Shown: positions 1 to 9,603, counted from the stretch's first letter. The stretch is 17,423 nt of DNA from an uncultured Cellvibrio sp. (GCA_946886255.1 CAMPIG010000048.1:1-17423), one strand, 5' to 3'. Numbers and translations are program-made. Notes: generated by a model not told the origin, from the sequence alone.

Positions 1-3000
1 ATCCGTAATGTTGTCGTGGAGGGTGGTGTTTTTGTAGTCCACAATTTTCCATTCGATATCCAATGAATCCCAACACTGGACGTTCCAGCGGTAGGGTTTG
101 CTCGCATTGCTATATTCTGCATACGACGCTGCCAGACAGTTGGAGGAGCCGTAAGAAACAAAGAGAATTCCGCCCAGGATTGAACCGAGAGAGCTCATCA
201 CCAGACGAAAATCCAGATCACGTTTTTCGAATACGGTATCCAGGGCCATCAGAGCATAAGGAACAGTAATAAAGTCGCGCTCGGTCAATTCATGGGACGC
301 CTTGTTCACAGCGCGCACATGGCCGTTGGCAGAACCACCGGAGCAATGAATAACCCCATTGAACTTTCCGTATTGTTGTTCGGCTTTATCTACGAGTGTT
401 GCGAGTTCGACAAGGTCATTATCGTTAGGCATGGGTGCCAGAAAAATACCGCCCAATGCGGCCAGTTCCCTGAAACCGCCGATCTTCACGGAGATATCTT
501 CCTTGGGGTCATGGGTTTCCAGCCAGTTATCCCATTCCTGCTGCTGCGGCATAGAAACATCCCCCAGAACCAGCACGGTAGCTTGATACTCAGTTAACAG
601 CGTTTTGGAGACTTCCAGGCCAATGCCGACCAAGCCATCGTATACCAGATAAATACCACCTTTTTTTATCGGGCTGTACATGCCAGTTTGTGCATCAATT
701 TCAATGCGCTCATAGCTTTGAACCCAGCGGCGAGTGTTGCGAAAAGCGCAGATAATTTCTGCCTGATCAAAGCGAATTTCATTCTGTACCTGTTGCAGAA
801 GTTCGCTTTCCTCTTCAGAGTTTTTGGTTGGCAGGTACAGGTCAATTGCCTGGCAAGTGATATTCTGGAATTCTTGTTGCAGCACTTTGACCAGACCAAT
901 GATTGAGGCTTTCTCCGGGCGAATTTTCTCGACACCGGTGATGTCATGCATGTCACTGGTCAACACTTTAATAGACAAGTTGCTGTTGAATTTGTGGCGA
1001 TTCAGGGATTGCACCAAATTTAATACGCTGTAATAGCCTTTAAACTGCGTGCTGCGAAAGGTATCCAGATTTACCGATGAAGCTTCACGATGCCGGCTTT
1101 CCACCGTCCATAGGTGTAGCACCCGGCTGGGCAGCTCAAAGGAATCCTGCAAGTGCTGCACCAAAGAATCATATTCCGCGAAATTGCTAGGATTTAATTT
1201 GTAGCGGCCGTCGCCGAGTTTTTCGAAATTCTCGCCTTGTGTGACAACAACTACTGATTCCCCAAGGTCTTGTAAGGATTGAATCAATCGATTGCAAAAA
1301 TTATTGTTGTTGGAAAAAACCAGCCACTGCGCACCGGAGACCAGCTCCGCTTGAACAAGCGGGCGTAAAGTTTTGCGTTGCCAGGATTGCTCGTAAAACC
1401 ATTCGCCGGGTGACCCGGTCTTGTTATTGAGTTTGAATTCCTCAGAGCGTTCTGTTTGCTTGCGATCAAAGTCAATCCAGTAGCGCTGCATTTCAAACGG
1501 ATAGGTGGGCAAAGGAATACGTTTGCCCACCGCAATGTCTTCCTGAGACCAATCTATCGGTTTCTGATTGAGCCAGTTTCTGATGCTATCAGGCGTAGTG
1601 TTTGCAATCTGCGATGGAAATAAAAAGCTACTGAGGTTACCGGCGTGACAATAAGCATTATCCTCTCCGGCAGAAAGTTGATCCAGCTTAACGATGGCAT
1701 CGCCAATATTCTCAGCAACTATAACCGCTCGCTTCTCAAAGCTGTTGCGCCCGAACTGAAGGGTAAAGGCAATGTCTTCCAGCGCTACATTGTCCTGATT
1801 CAAACAACAGTTCGCGAGGTTGGATGCTTGTTGCGCGAGAGCGCTACTGGTTCGGGCGCTCAAAAACAACGCCACCGGACTATTGATGGACAGTTTTGGT
1901 GTGGCGCGCAACGGTGCCTCTTCCATAACGATATGGCAATTGGTACCGCCTACAGCGAGCGAACTCACGCCAAGGCGTCTGATATCCCGGGTCCAATCGG
2001 TTAACTTGTTGTTAACTTGAAACGGTGAATTGGCAAAATCAATTTTTGCGTTCGGTGTTTTAAAATTAATACTGGGTGGGATTTGTTTATGTTCCAGGGT
2101 GAGGACGCCCTTGATAAAAGACGCAATACCCGCCGCCGCACCGAGGTGGCCGATATTGGGCTTTACCGAACCGATCAGGCATTTACTATCGGACTGCTCA
2201 AACTCCTCAAACACATTAACCAACGCAGCAACTTCAATTGGGTCACCTAATTTGGTGCCGGTTCCATGTGCTTCAATGTAAGAAATATCACGCGGCTCGA
2301 GATCAGCTGACGCCAACGCTTGAATCACGACCTCCGCCTGTCCTTCAACACTGGGCGCGGTATAACCCACTTTTTCATTACCATCATTGTTGATCGCTGA
2401 GCCGCGAATGACGGCGCGAATATTGTCGTTATCGCGCAATGCATCTTCCAGACGTTTTAATAGCACAACACCACAGCCACTGCCCCATAAAGTGCCGGAA
2501 CCTTCATCATCGAAAGCGCGGCAATGCCCGTCGCGCGACAATATACTGTCTTCCACATACATATAACCGGCTTTATGTGGAACCATCACCGAGGCGCCAC
2601 CGGCAATGGCCATGTCACACTCGCCCAACAGCAAGCTCATACGCGCAAGATGCACAGCGACCAGAGATGATGAGCATGCGGTATTAACGTTGATGCTCGG
2701 TCCTTTCAAATTTAATTTATAAGACAGGTGAGTCGGCAAGTGATCCTTGTCATTGCTGATGAGAATTTGCTGCTCACCAGCGGTTCGATAAATCTCGTCA
2801 TTACCACACAACTTTGCATTGTAATATTGTGTTACCCCGGCAGATCCGTAGACCGCGACAGGAATATCGAGTGAATAAGGATTGTATCCTGCATCCTCAA
2901 ATACCTCCCAGCCACACATTAAAAACAATCGACGTTGTGGATCCAGAATTTTGGCTTCCCCAGGGCTGAACCCAAAAAAACCTGCGTCAAACATTTCTAC

Positions 3001-3225
3001 ATTATTTAATACTGGTGCGGAGCGTACGTAGTTGGGATGGTTGTACACATCTGTTGTAATACCGCTCTCGCGGAGATCCTGATCATTCAATATTTCAACG
3101 CTTTCTACGCCGTTTTTCAGGTTGTCCCAGAATTGGTCGATATTATCGGCACCGGGAAAACGACAGGACATGCCGATGACAGCGATAGCTGTAGAGTCGG
3201 ATGTTGTATGTGGTTCGTGTTTCAT
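1..3225 (-). CDS. AT-less polyketide synthase, KS-KR module (3' end outside window)
   Basis: This is the N-terminal 1075 residues of a modular PKS; the frame is open to base 1, so the C-terminus is missing. The start ATG at 3225 has an AGGG Shine-Dalgarno (3233-3236) seven bases upstream. Residues about 12-445 are a ketosynthase with the full triad: Cys184 in NTACSSS, His320 in EAHGTGT, His360 in PNIGH. A post-KS linker ends near YPFEMQRYW, and the sequence then passes directly to a ketoreductase: structural half from about residue 605 (LHLWTVE motif), catalytic half from about 856. No acyltransferase lies between, so extender units must come in trans. The KR keeps Ser1012, Tyr1025 and Asn1029 with the normal 13-residue Ser-Tyr spacing. 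Its cofactor loop reads VYDGLVGIG instead of TGGxGGIG, and the usual Lys position appears to be Tyr990, so activity is uncertain. A carrier domain presumably follows beyond the edge. The gene starts 57 nt after the FkbH-containing synthase and probably accepts its chain. Confidence 0.95.
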   Translation of the reverse strand, partial: MKHEPHTTSDSTAIAVIGMSCRFPGADNIDQFWDNLKNGVESVEILNDQDLRESGITTDVYNHPNYVRSAPVLNNVEMFDAGFFGFSPGEAKILDPQRRLFLMCGWEVFEDAGYNPYSLDIPVAVYGSAGVTQYYNAKLCGNDEIYRTAGEQQILISNDKDHLPTHLSYKLNLKGPSINVNTACSSSLVAVHLARMSLLLGECDMAIAGGASVMVPHKAGYMYVEDSILSRDGHCRAFDDEGSGTLWGSGCGVVLLKRLEDALRDNDNIRAVIRGSAINNDGNEKVGYTAPSVEGQAEVVIQALASADLEPRDISYIEAHGTGTKLGDPIEVAALVNVFEEFEQSDSKCLIGSVKPNIGHLGAAAGIASFIKGVLTLEHKQIPPSINFKTPNAKIDFANSPFQVNNKLTDWTRDIRRLGVSSLAVGGTNCHIVMEEAPLRATPKLSINSPVALFLSARTSSALAQQASNLANCCLNQDNVALEDIAFTLQFGRNSFEKRAVIVAENIGDAIVKLDQLSAGEDNAYCHAGNLSSFLFPSQIANTTPDSIRNWLNQKPIDWSQEDIAVGKRIPLPTYPFEMQRYWIDFDRKQTERSEEFKLNNKTGSPGEWFYEQSWQRKTLRPLVQAELVSGAQWLVFSNNNNFCNRLIQSLQDLGESVVVVTQGENFEKLGDGRYKLNPSNFAEYDSLVQHLQDSFELPSRVLHLWTVESRHREASSVNLDTFRSTQFKGYYSVLNLVQSLNRHKFNSNLSIKVLTSDMHDITGVEKIRPEKASIIGLVKVLQQEFQNITCQAIDLYLPTKNSEEESELLQQVQNEIRFDQAEIICAFRNTRRWVQSYERIEIDAQTGMYSPIKKGGIYLVYDGLVGIGLEVSKTLLTEYQATVLVLGDVSMPQQQEWDNWLETHDPKEDISVKIGGFRELAALGGIFLAPMPNDNDLVELATLVDKAEQQYGKFNGVIHCSGGSANGHVRAVNKASHELTERDFITVPYALMALDTVFEKRDLDFRLVMSSLGSILGGILFVSYGSSNCLAASYAEYSNASKPYRWNVQCWDSLDIEWKIVDYKNTTLHDNITD

Positions 3226-3282
3226 GACTTATCCCTATTTTTCATGTTTGGTCTGAAGGTTTTTGATAATGTGCAATCCTGA

Positions 3283-6200
3283 TTACGCGACTTGAAGGCG
3301 CTTGATCATCTGCCGTTGACGTTGAGCTCTTTCCCTGGCTTTACCCATCTTTCCTTTTTTCTCATTCGAGCCGGATAAATGTCTGGCCAGGGATGCAATG
3401 GAAGGAAATTGAAACAATGTGGTAATCGGAATATTTTTTTCCATCTTCTCGCTCACCCGGCTGGCCAGTTCAACAAGCTGCAATGATGTGCCGCCAAGAT
3501 CGAAGAAAGAGGTTTCGGTATCCAGCTGCTCCGTGCGTAAAACCTCGGCGTAAACCAGTGTCAGTATCGCTTCCAATTCATTGGCCGGAGTCGCTGTTGG
3601 TTGCGCTTTTGAAGGTGAGGTCTTTCCTTTGTATGCGGCCCGTAAGGCCTCCGAAATTTTGTCCAGGCTGTTAAGCTCTCGGGCAACGGAGGCCATAGCT
3701 CGAGGTGATTTGGTGTATTGATGGAGCCTGGATTGATCAGTGTTGTTACCTTCGATATCGTTCATCAAAGGCTGCTCTACACGGCTCGGCTCAAAACGTA
3801 AAGTAGCGCCCTGTGTACTGCTTAACGAAAAATAATTCTCCGTGTCATGCCAACGGGCCGCAGTAATAGACTGATAGAAGGTATGAAGGGGAACATTTTT
3901 TTCGCTGGCTCGGTATTCCAGATGCAATCTTTCAATACCGGCATCCAGCGCCCGGCGGGCAAGGGAGCTAAGCATATGATGCTCTACTCCCTTGCCTAAC
4001 ACGCGACAACTGAGCAGGAAACTGTCCAGGCGAATATGATCGGTGTTCATCTGATAGAAGAGCACACCTACCAAACCGTAATCGCCAAATCGATCGCGCA
4101 CGTTAACGGTTTTACATTCGTAATTGTCGAATTGTATTTTGTTACTGATCTCGCTGGCAGTATGACGACGGGTGGTGGCGTTAAACTGATTGGTGCGCTG
4201 CATCAGCTGCTCCACACGAGCAATTGAATCCTGATTTATATCGGCAATGTCTACGTGTAGTTCCAGCTTGGAAAGAAAATCCTCAAATGAAACTGATTGG
4301 GATTCTGCACGATGACGTTCGAGATTCTGCCGGTACATCGCTACACGTTTTTTATCTTCCGCTGTGACCGCATTGGTATCGAGATCCCAGATACTGTGGC
4401 AAAGCCGTTCGATTTCTTCCGCCACCTGTGGAAATTGAATAGTGAGCACCTGGGGTAATGCTGCTTCAACCTCCGCACATTCGACCGGATTGTCATCAAT
4501 GAAGATAAAGCTGTCCAAACCCAGTTTCAGTTCATGACTGAGTTGTAACAGGTTTTCGGATTTCGGTTGCCAGTTAATTTTCCAGGTAAGGAGATTTTCC
4601 AGCCCCAGAGGTATATCGGAGCGGCTGTTGAATACAGCAAGAACATCTTCCTCTACATTCTTACTGGCCAAACACAACAGTACCCCGCGTTTTGACTGTT
4701 CGATCAGGAAGTTGTGGAACTTCAAGCGCGCCTCATCAATCACGACACCTCGTGGTCCAACTTCGCCTACCACACCGTGCCAGAGTGTGTTATCGCAATC
4801 AAGCACGATAACTTTATAGGGTAAGGTGGCCACTGATCTGACTTTGCGTATTAACGACGTACCGAGCGCAGTAAAGTAATCGGGTTTGTAGGGCACATGC
4901 CCGGCGTTATCGGCAACTTCATCAAAAATGTGTGCGACCGGATACGTTTGGGTGATGGAATCCGCGTCGAGCAAGCGCACATTGGGTAATGCGGCTACCA
5001 CATCAGCCAGGTCTTGATTGAGCTGATGGTGAAGCGCAGCATTTTCTCCGTGAGCGGGTAGTACGGCGAGAATTAACGGATTACTCTGAATGCTGGCGCT
5101 GAAGCGTAACGCTGCTACAAATTCTGCAAAAATGGTGCGCTTACGTTGCTCCGCTGGGGTATGCGTATCCTTATCAAAACGTAGCCAATCATCATAGCGG
5201 ACCAGCACCAGATTCATGCCTTCGTGATTTTGGTTAAGTAACGAACCGGGATCAAGCAGCCCCTGGAAGACCTGGTTGTAGGGAGCAAACTCCAGTGAAA
5301 AATCCAGCTGTACTTTATCAAGCCAGAATTGAATGGAGTCCGTGAGCGGTTCAGCGGTAAAGGTAGCGGAAATGATCAGCCTCGGCTTCTGCTCCGTGCA
5401 TGAGGATGAAACCTTCGTCAACAAGGGCGTGGATACGAGATCATAGGAACGATGATCGGCTTCTGCATGGCCTATATCGCGCAGGATGAGCTGAAAAGAC
5501 TCCAGGATATTGGCGGCAGTCTGCGAGGTAAATAAATCCGGATTGAAATCCATAAAAACACGCAGACGATTACCGCGCACATCCACCGTGAACAGCATGT
5601 CAAAATCCAGGGTGATCAACGGAATATCCATGGGTGACAGGCGTAGGTCATTGTGCGTAGTTATTACGTCGTCACGCTCAATCATATTGAAGAGAATCTG
5701 AAACAGGGGATTGTGGTTTTTAGGTGACGGCACATTCAAATAGCTCACCACATCACCGTAGCCCACGCGTTGATGATCAAATACCTGGTAAATGTTGGTT
5801 TTGGTTTGTTCAATCAACTCATCAAGCGTGGCCTGAAGATTGATTTTGCTGCGCAGTATCAATGTGTTGGAGAGGAAGCCGACCATATTGCGAGTGTCGG
5901 GCAGATTACGATTGGCATTGGGTACGCCGATAAGGATGTCGTTCTGCTGGCAAATCCGAGCCATCAATAAATTAAAGACAGAAAATACCAGCGCAAAACG
6001 AGTTGCATTAAATCGTTTGGCTATTCTATCAAGCTGGGTAAAGTTCTCGCCGTCCAGTTCGAAGGAAACCTGCTCGGCACGAAAGGTTTGCTGAGCTTGC
6101 CGCGGAAAGTCGAAAGGCAGGTTCAGGCTAATGGGTGCATCCTTTAAGAAAGCTCGCCAAAAGTCGAGATCCTTTTGCTTCCGATTGTTGTCCTGACTAT

Positions 6201-9200
6201 GTAGCCAAACAAGATAGTCAGTAAACTGACCGCTCAATGGTAAGTGCTGATTATGATCCCTGCCGTCAGTGAGTGAACTGTAAATCTGAATCAAGTCCCT
6301 GGCGATAATATCGCAGGAACTTATATCAGCAATGATATGGTGTACAACAAGTGACAACACATAATCATCATCGCCGCTTTCAATCACCGTAACCTTAAGC
6401 AGAGGCCCCTTAGCAATATCAAATATCGTTCCGGCTGCGTGGTTAACAATGGAATAAGGGGAAGTATCCTTGGCTAACTGATGCCACTCCAGGCTGATGT
6501 ATTGATTATCAACAACTCTCTGAACAGGTTCTCCTTGTTGCAGGTCAAAGACAGTTCGCAAGGATGCATGACGTGCAATCACTGCATCAAGTGCGTTTTG
6601 TAATCGTTGCTTATCCAGTTTGCCGTTCAGGCGATAGGCTGCAGAAATGTTGTGACGCGTATTGTTCGGATACATTTGTGATAACACCCATAAGCGCAGC
6701 TGGTCTGAGCTGAGGGGAATGTCATCGTGACGTTGCAGCATCGGTATAACGAATTCTTCTGACTCTGTTGTCGCTATGGTTCCTGTTTCCTGTTCGATCA
6801 GGTTGCAAAGATCACTAAATGTATTGCATCGACTGAAAGTACCGAGAGTTATGTCGAGTGATAACTTCCGGTTAATCTCTGTGACAACCTGGGTGGTGGT
6901 AATAGATGTCCCGCCCAAAGCAATAAAATTATCGTTAGGGTGAATGTCCTCAACACTCAGGTACTTCAGCCAGATACTCTTGATCAGTGAATGGATATCT
7001 GACACCTGTTGAGTCGGCTCAATGACTGGCAAGGCTAGTGTTGATGGGGGAGCTACCAGTTTTTCCGCATCATCCGTATACCAATAGCGTTGTTGCGCAA
7101 AAGGGTAGTGGGGCAGGCTGGTCAGTTTTGCCTGCTGGTTTGTCGGTAAACGTTGCCAGGGAATTTGTGTTCCCTTAACCCAAAGCTTTGCAAGTTGGGT
7201 TAATCGAGCACCTTGTGCAAGTGCACCAATGAAGTCTTCTCCCTCAGGGCAATCGAGAAAATCTTCAAGGTCGCGGTCCTCCGATACTGCATTGAAAAAG
7301 CTTATCTGTCCGCCTTCGCCGGTATGTGAGAAGCGCAGCAGTTCTTCAATAAGTTCGCGTTTGTTATTTGCCACCACGGCAAGTCGATAAGCCATGGCTT
7401 CTCTGCCGGTCTGCATGGTATAGGCCAGGTCTTGTAAGCTGTCTTCAGCGCCGGGGTAAATGGAAGATGTCACATGGACTTTCTTTAACGTATCCAGTAA
7501 ATCACTCACTGAATATTGCAAGGCAATCTGGCGAGGTGTTATGGATATCTGCCAGGTTTCTTCGATGGCCTCCGTCACGGCCATGTAGTCACTCAGATGA
7601 AAACCTATGTCCGCGAGCAACGTGTGTTGATCGTGCAGCTGGATTCTTCCACCGGTTGCATTGGCTATCAGCTTTGTGAGGCCGGGTAGGGTAATGTCGG
7701 CATCGGGTAATGCCGCCTTTATCTCAATACTGTGCGCCAGATCGCTCGCATAGGTCATCAATCGCTCTTTTGAGCGCGCTGAAACGACAAAGACTGAGGG
7801 TTTATCCTCCGCTGAGCAGGTTGGTTTTATCGACGAGTATTCCTCCACTATCACGTGCGCATAAGCACCGCCGATACCAAACGAACTTATACCGGCCCGG
7901 CGCGGATATTTTGGGTTGGGTTGCCAATATTGATTGGTACGAGGGATAACAAAAGGTGTATTTTCCAAACTCACATAAGGATTCAGCTCGCGCAGATGCG
8001 GCATGGCCGGAATCGTTTTGTGTTTCATGGAAAGAATGACTTTCAACAAACCGACAATCCCTGCGGCGCCTTCTGCATGACCGATATGTGCTTTAGCGGT
8101 AGTAAGCGCGCAACGATTGTGGTGATGGTCCACATCCTTAAACGCAAGTTTCAATCCATTGACTTCGATGGGGTCGCCGAGGGATGTACCTGTGCCATGC
8201 GCTTCAATATAAGAAATACTGTCGGCGGGGATGTTGCCAGCCTTGAGAGCCTTTTCGATGACAGCTGCTTCCTGGGTTACATTGGGTGCGGTAAAAGATG
8301 CACTGTAACCGCCGTGGTTGACCGCCGCACTTTTGATAACGGCGTGGATTTGGTCACCGTCGCGCTCGGCTTTTGACAGAGGTTTTAATAGTACGGCCGC
8401 AACGGCTTCACCGGGCAGATAGCCATCGGCGCGGCTGTCGAATGGATAGCTGCCACCGGATTTGGACAACGCGCCGATGGTGCAGAAATAGCGAAAGTGT
8501 AATGGGCTTAACACCAGGTTAGTGCCAGCTACAAATGCCATATCGCATTCGCCGCTACGCAGTGCGCTCAATGCTGCATTAATGGCAACCAATGATGCTG
8601 AGCAGGCAGTATCCAGTGGTAAGCTCGGACCTTTCAGGTTCAGATAAAAAGATGGTCGGTTTGCCAGCATGGTAAGGGCATTACCAATACCGAAATAAGG
8701 GCTCATCTCGCCCAGGTGACGTACCAGTTCCAACTCGTAATCGTGGAAGCAAGCGCCCACGTACATACCGGTGTTGGTTCCGCGGATTTTATTTGCATAG
8801 CCGGCATCTTCGATTGTGTGATAGATAACCTCGAGAAGATGGCGCAGCTGGGGATCGAGGATGGCAGCCTCCTGGGGAGGAATATTAAAAAAAGCTGCAT
8901 CAAATTTATCAACATCATCAATGAAGCTGCCGCGAGTGCAGTATATAGCATCTGGCACATCCGAATTTTCTTCGCGCCATTTTTTGTATTCAAAATGGTC
9001 CTCGGGGATATCGCGAAACAAATCTGTTTGTTCGGCAAGGTTCTTCCAGAATTCGTCAAGATTCTTTGAACCAGGAAATTTTCCTGCCATGCCGATAACC
9101 GCTATATCTTCATTTACAGAGTTGTGAGAGCGGCATAAGGTGTTGATATGTTCTTGATCAGATGGCATTGCATTTGAAAACTGATCAAATATTTTATCCA

Positions 9201-9576
9201 GTGTGAAATCTGTAGCGGAAGTGTTGTTACGTTTTTCAACGGGCTTGGCGGACACCTTATCCTGGCTATCTTCAGTTGATGGCGACGGAGACGAAAAATT
9301 AATAGCGTCGGAATGATCTGTTTCCAGAAAATGGGCGAGATCAGTAATGCTTTGGTATTCAAAAAAAACGGTGGGCGGCAATTCGATCCCCAGATCATGT
9401 TTGATGTTATCCGCGATGGATACCAAACTGATGGAATCGACCCCCAGATCCATAATGTTGCGTGCTTCATCCGTGCGTTTTACCGCTTGTCCAGTAATTT
9501 TCTGGATGCTTGCTTTTAGATATTCAGTAATATTCTTTTGAGGCTTATCAAGGCCAACGTTGTTCGTCTTTTCCAT
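3283..9576 (-). CDS. Hybrid PKS/NRPS with embedded FkbH domain: ACP-KS-PCP-C-FkbH-PCP
   Basis: Numbering is from the upstream ATG at 9588. The ATG at 9576 (residue 5) is preferred because GGAG (9583-9586) lies six bases before it. Domains: ACP about 20-90 (GVDSI, Ser52); low-complexity linker 92-157; KS 158-585 (Cys329, His464, His504); post-KS linker holding an ACP-like insert at about 632-702; PCP 860-935 (LGGTS, Ser895); condensation domain about 946-1390 (HHIIAD, 1083-1088); FkbH domain about 1400-1940; PCP 2000-2072 (Ser2035); basic tail. The FkbH part shows the HAD motif DCDNT (Asp1597, Asp1599), ASKN (1641-1644), IDDNP (1697-1701), then FGDYGLVG and SCRVLGKGVE with Cys1861. FkbH proteins are known to dephosphorylate 1,3-bisphosphoglycerate and load glyceryl on a carrier protein. 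There is no A, AT, KR or TE domain. Inference: the C domain esterifies the polyketide onto the glyceryl hydroxyl. The N-terminal ACP probably completes the split module begun by the KS-DH protein at 14067-17423. Confidence 0.96.
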   Translation of the reverse strand: MEKTNNVGLDKPQKNITEYLKASIQKITGQAVKRTDEARNIMDLGVDSISLVSIADNIKHDLGIELPPTVFFEYQSITDLAHFLETDHSDAINFSSPSPSTEDSQDKVSAKPVEKRNNTSATDFTLDKIFDQFSNAMPSDQEHINTLCRSHNSVNEDIAVIGMAGKFPGSKNLDEFWKNLAEQTDLFRDIPEDHFEYKKWREENSDVPDAIYCTRGSFIDDVDKFDAAFFNIPPQEAAILDPQLRHLLEVIYHTIEDAGYANKIRGTNTGMYVGACFHDYELELVRHLGEMSPYFGIGNALTMLANRPSFYLNLKGPSLPLDTACSASLVAINAALSALRSGECDMAFVAGTNLVLSPLHFRYFCTIGALSKSGGSYPFDSRADGYLPGEAVAAVLLKPLSKAERDGDQIHAVIKSAAVNHGGYSASFTAPNVTQEAAVIEKALKAGNIPADSISYIEAHGTGTSLGDPIEVNGLKLAFKDVDHHHNRCALTTAKAHIGHAEGAAGIVGLLKVILSMKHKTIPAMPHLRELNPYVSLENTPFVIPRTNQYWQPNPKYPRRAGISSFGIGGAYAHVIVEEYSSIKPTCSAEDKPSVFVVSARSKERLMTYASDLAHSIEIKAALPDADITLPGLTKLIANATGGRIQLHDQHTLLADIGFHLSDYMAVTEAIEETWQISITPRQIALQYSVSDLLDTLKKVHVTSSIYPGAEDSLQDLAYTMQTGREAMAYRLAVVANNKRELIEELLRFSHTGEGGQISFFNAVSEDRDLEDFLDCPEGEDFIGALAQGARLTQLAKLWVKGTQIPWQRLPTNQQAKLTSLPHYPFAQQRYWYTDDAEKLVAPPSTLALPVIEPTQQVSDIHSLIKSIWLKYLSVEDIHPNDNFIALGGTSITTTQVVTEINRKLSLDITLGTFSRCNTFSDLCNLIEQETGTIATTESEEFVIPMLQRHDDIPLSSDQLRLWVLSQMYPNNTRHNISAAYRLNGKLDKQRLQNALDAVIARHASLRTVFDLQQGEPVQRVVDNQYISLEWHQLAKDTSPYSIVNHAAGTIFDIAKGPLLKVTVIESGDDDYVLSLVVHHIIADISSCDIIARDLIQIYSSLTDGRDHNQHLPLSGQFTDYLVWLHSQDNNRKQKDLDFWRAFLKDAPISLNLPFDFPRQAQQTFRAEQVSFELDGENFTQLDRIAKRFNATRFALVFSVFNLLMARICQQNDILIGVPNANRNLPDTRNMVGFLSNTLILRSKINLQATLDELIEQTKTNIYQVFDHQRVGYGDVVSYLNVPSPKNHNPLFQILFNMIERDDVITTHNDLRLSPMDIPLITLDFDMLFTVDVRGNRLRVFMDFNPDLFTSQTAANILESFQLILRDIGHAEADHRSYDLVSTPLLTKVSSSCTEQKPRLIISATFTAEPLTDSIQFWLDKVQLDFSLEFAPYNQVFQGLLDPGSLLNQNHEGMNLVLVRYDDWLRFDKDTHTPAEQRKRTIFAEFVAALRFSASIQSNPLILAVLPAHGENAALHHQLNQDLADVVAALPNVRLLDADSITQTYPVAHIFDEVADNAGHVPYKPDYFTALGTSLIRKVRSVATLPYKVIVLDCDNTLWHGVVGEVGPRGVVIDEARLKFHNFLIEQSKRGVLLCLASKNVEEDVLAVFNSRSDIPLGLENLLTWKINWQPKSENLLQLSHELKLGLDSFIFIDDNPVECAEVEAALPQVLTIQFPQVAEEIERLCHSIWDLDTNAVTAEDKKRVAMYRQNLERHRAESQSVSFEDFLSKLELHVDIADINQDSIARVEQLMQRTNQFNATTRRHTASEISNKIQFDNYECKTVNVRDRFGDYGLVGVLFYQMNTDHIRLDSFLLSCRVLGKGVEHHMLSSLARRALDAGIERLHLEYRASEKNVPLHTFYQSITAARWHDTENYFSLSSTQGATLRFEPSRVEQPLMNDIEGNNTDQSRLHQYTKSPRAMASVARELNSLDKISEALRAAYKGKTSPSKAQPTATPANELEAILTLVYAEVLRTEQLDTETSFFDLGGTSLQLVELASRVSEKMEKNIPITTLFQFPSIASLARHLSGSNEKKGKMGKARERAQRQRQMIKRLQVA

Positions 9577-9582
9577 AAATCG

Positions 9583-9586
9583 CTCC
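9583..9586 (-). promoter_or_regulatory. Shine-Dalgarno GGAG deciding the start of the hybrid synthase
   Basis: On the minus strand GGAG is followed by the six-base spacer CGATTT and then ATG at 9576-9574. The alternative in-frame ATG at 9588, four codons earlier, overlaps this GGAG and has no purine-rich motif of its own upstream. The downstream ATG is therefore the likelier start, which shortens the protein by four residues to 2097. Confidence 0.6.
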
Positions 9587-9603
9587 ATGTTTACATGTTA
9601 TGG

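Noticed and set aside
3769..5391. FkbH domain read as a starter (loading) unit of the assembly line
   Set aside because: It lies behind ACP, KS, PCP and C domains in the same protein, so an internal acceptor role fits better.
5419..6753. Condensation domain considered inactive because the Gly after HHxxxD is Ile
   Set aside because: Both His residues and the Asp are present, and the residue after the Asp varies among active C-type domains, especially ester-forming ones.
7855..8376. 173-codon open frame on the plus strand and similar plus-strand frames
   Set aside because: They lie antisense inside strongly supported KS, C and RND coding sequence and show no family motifs or ribosome sites.
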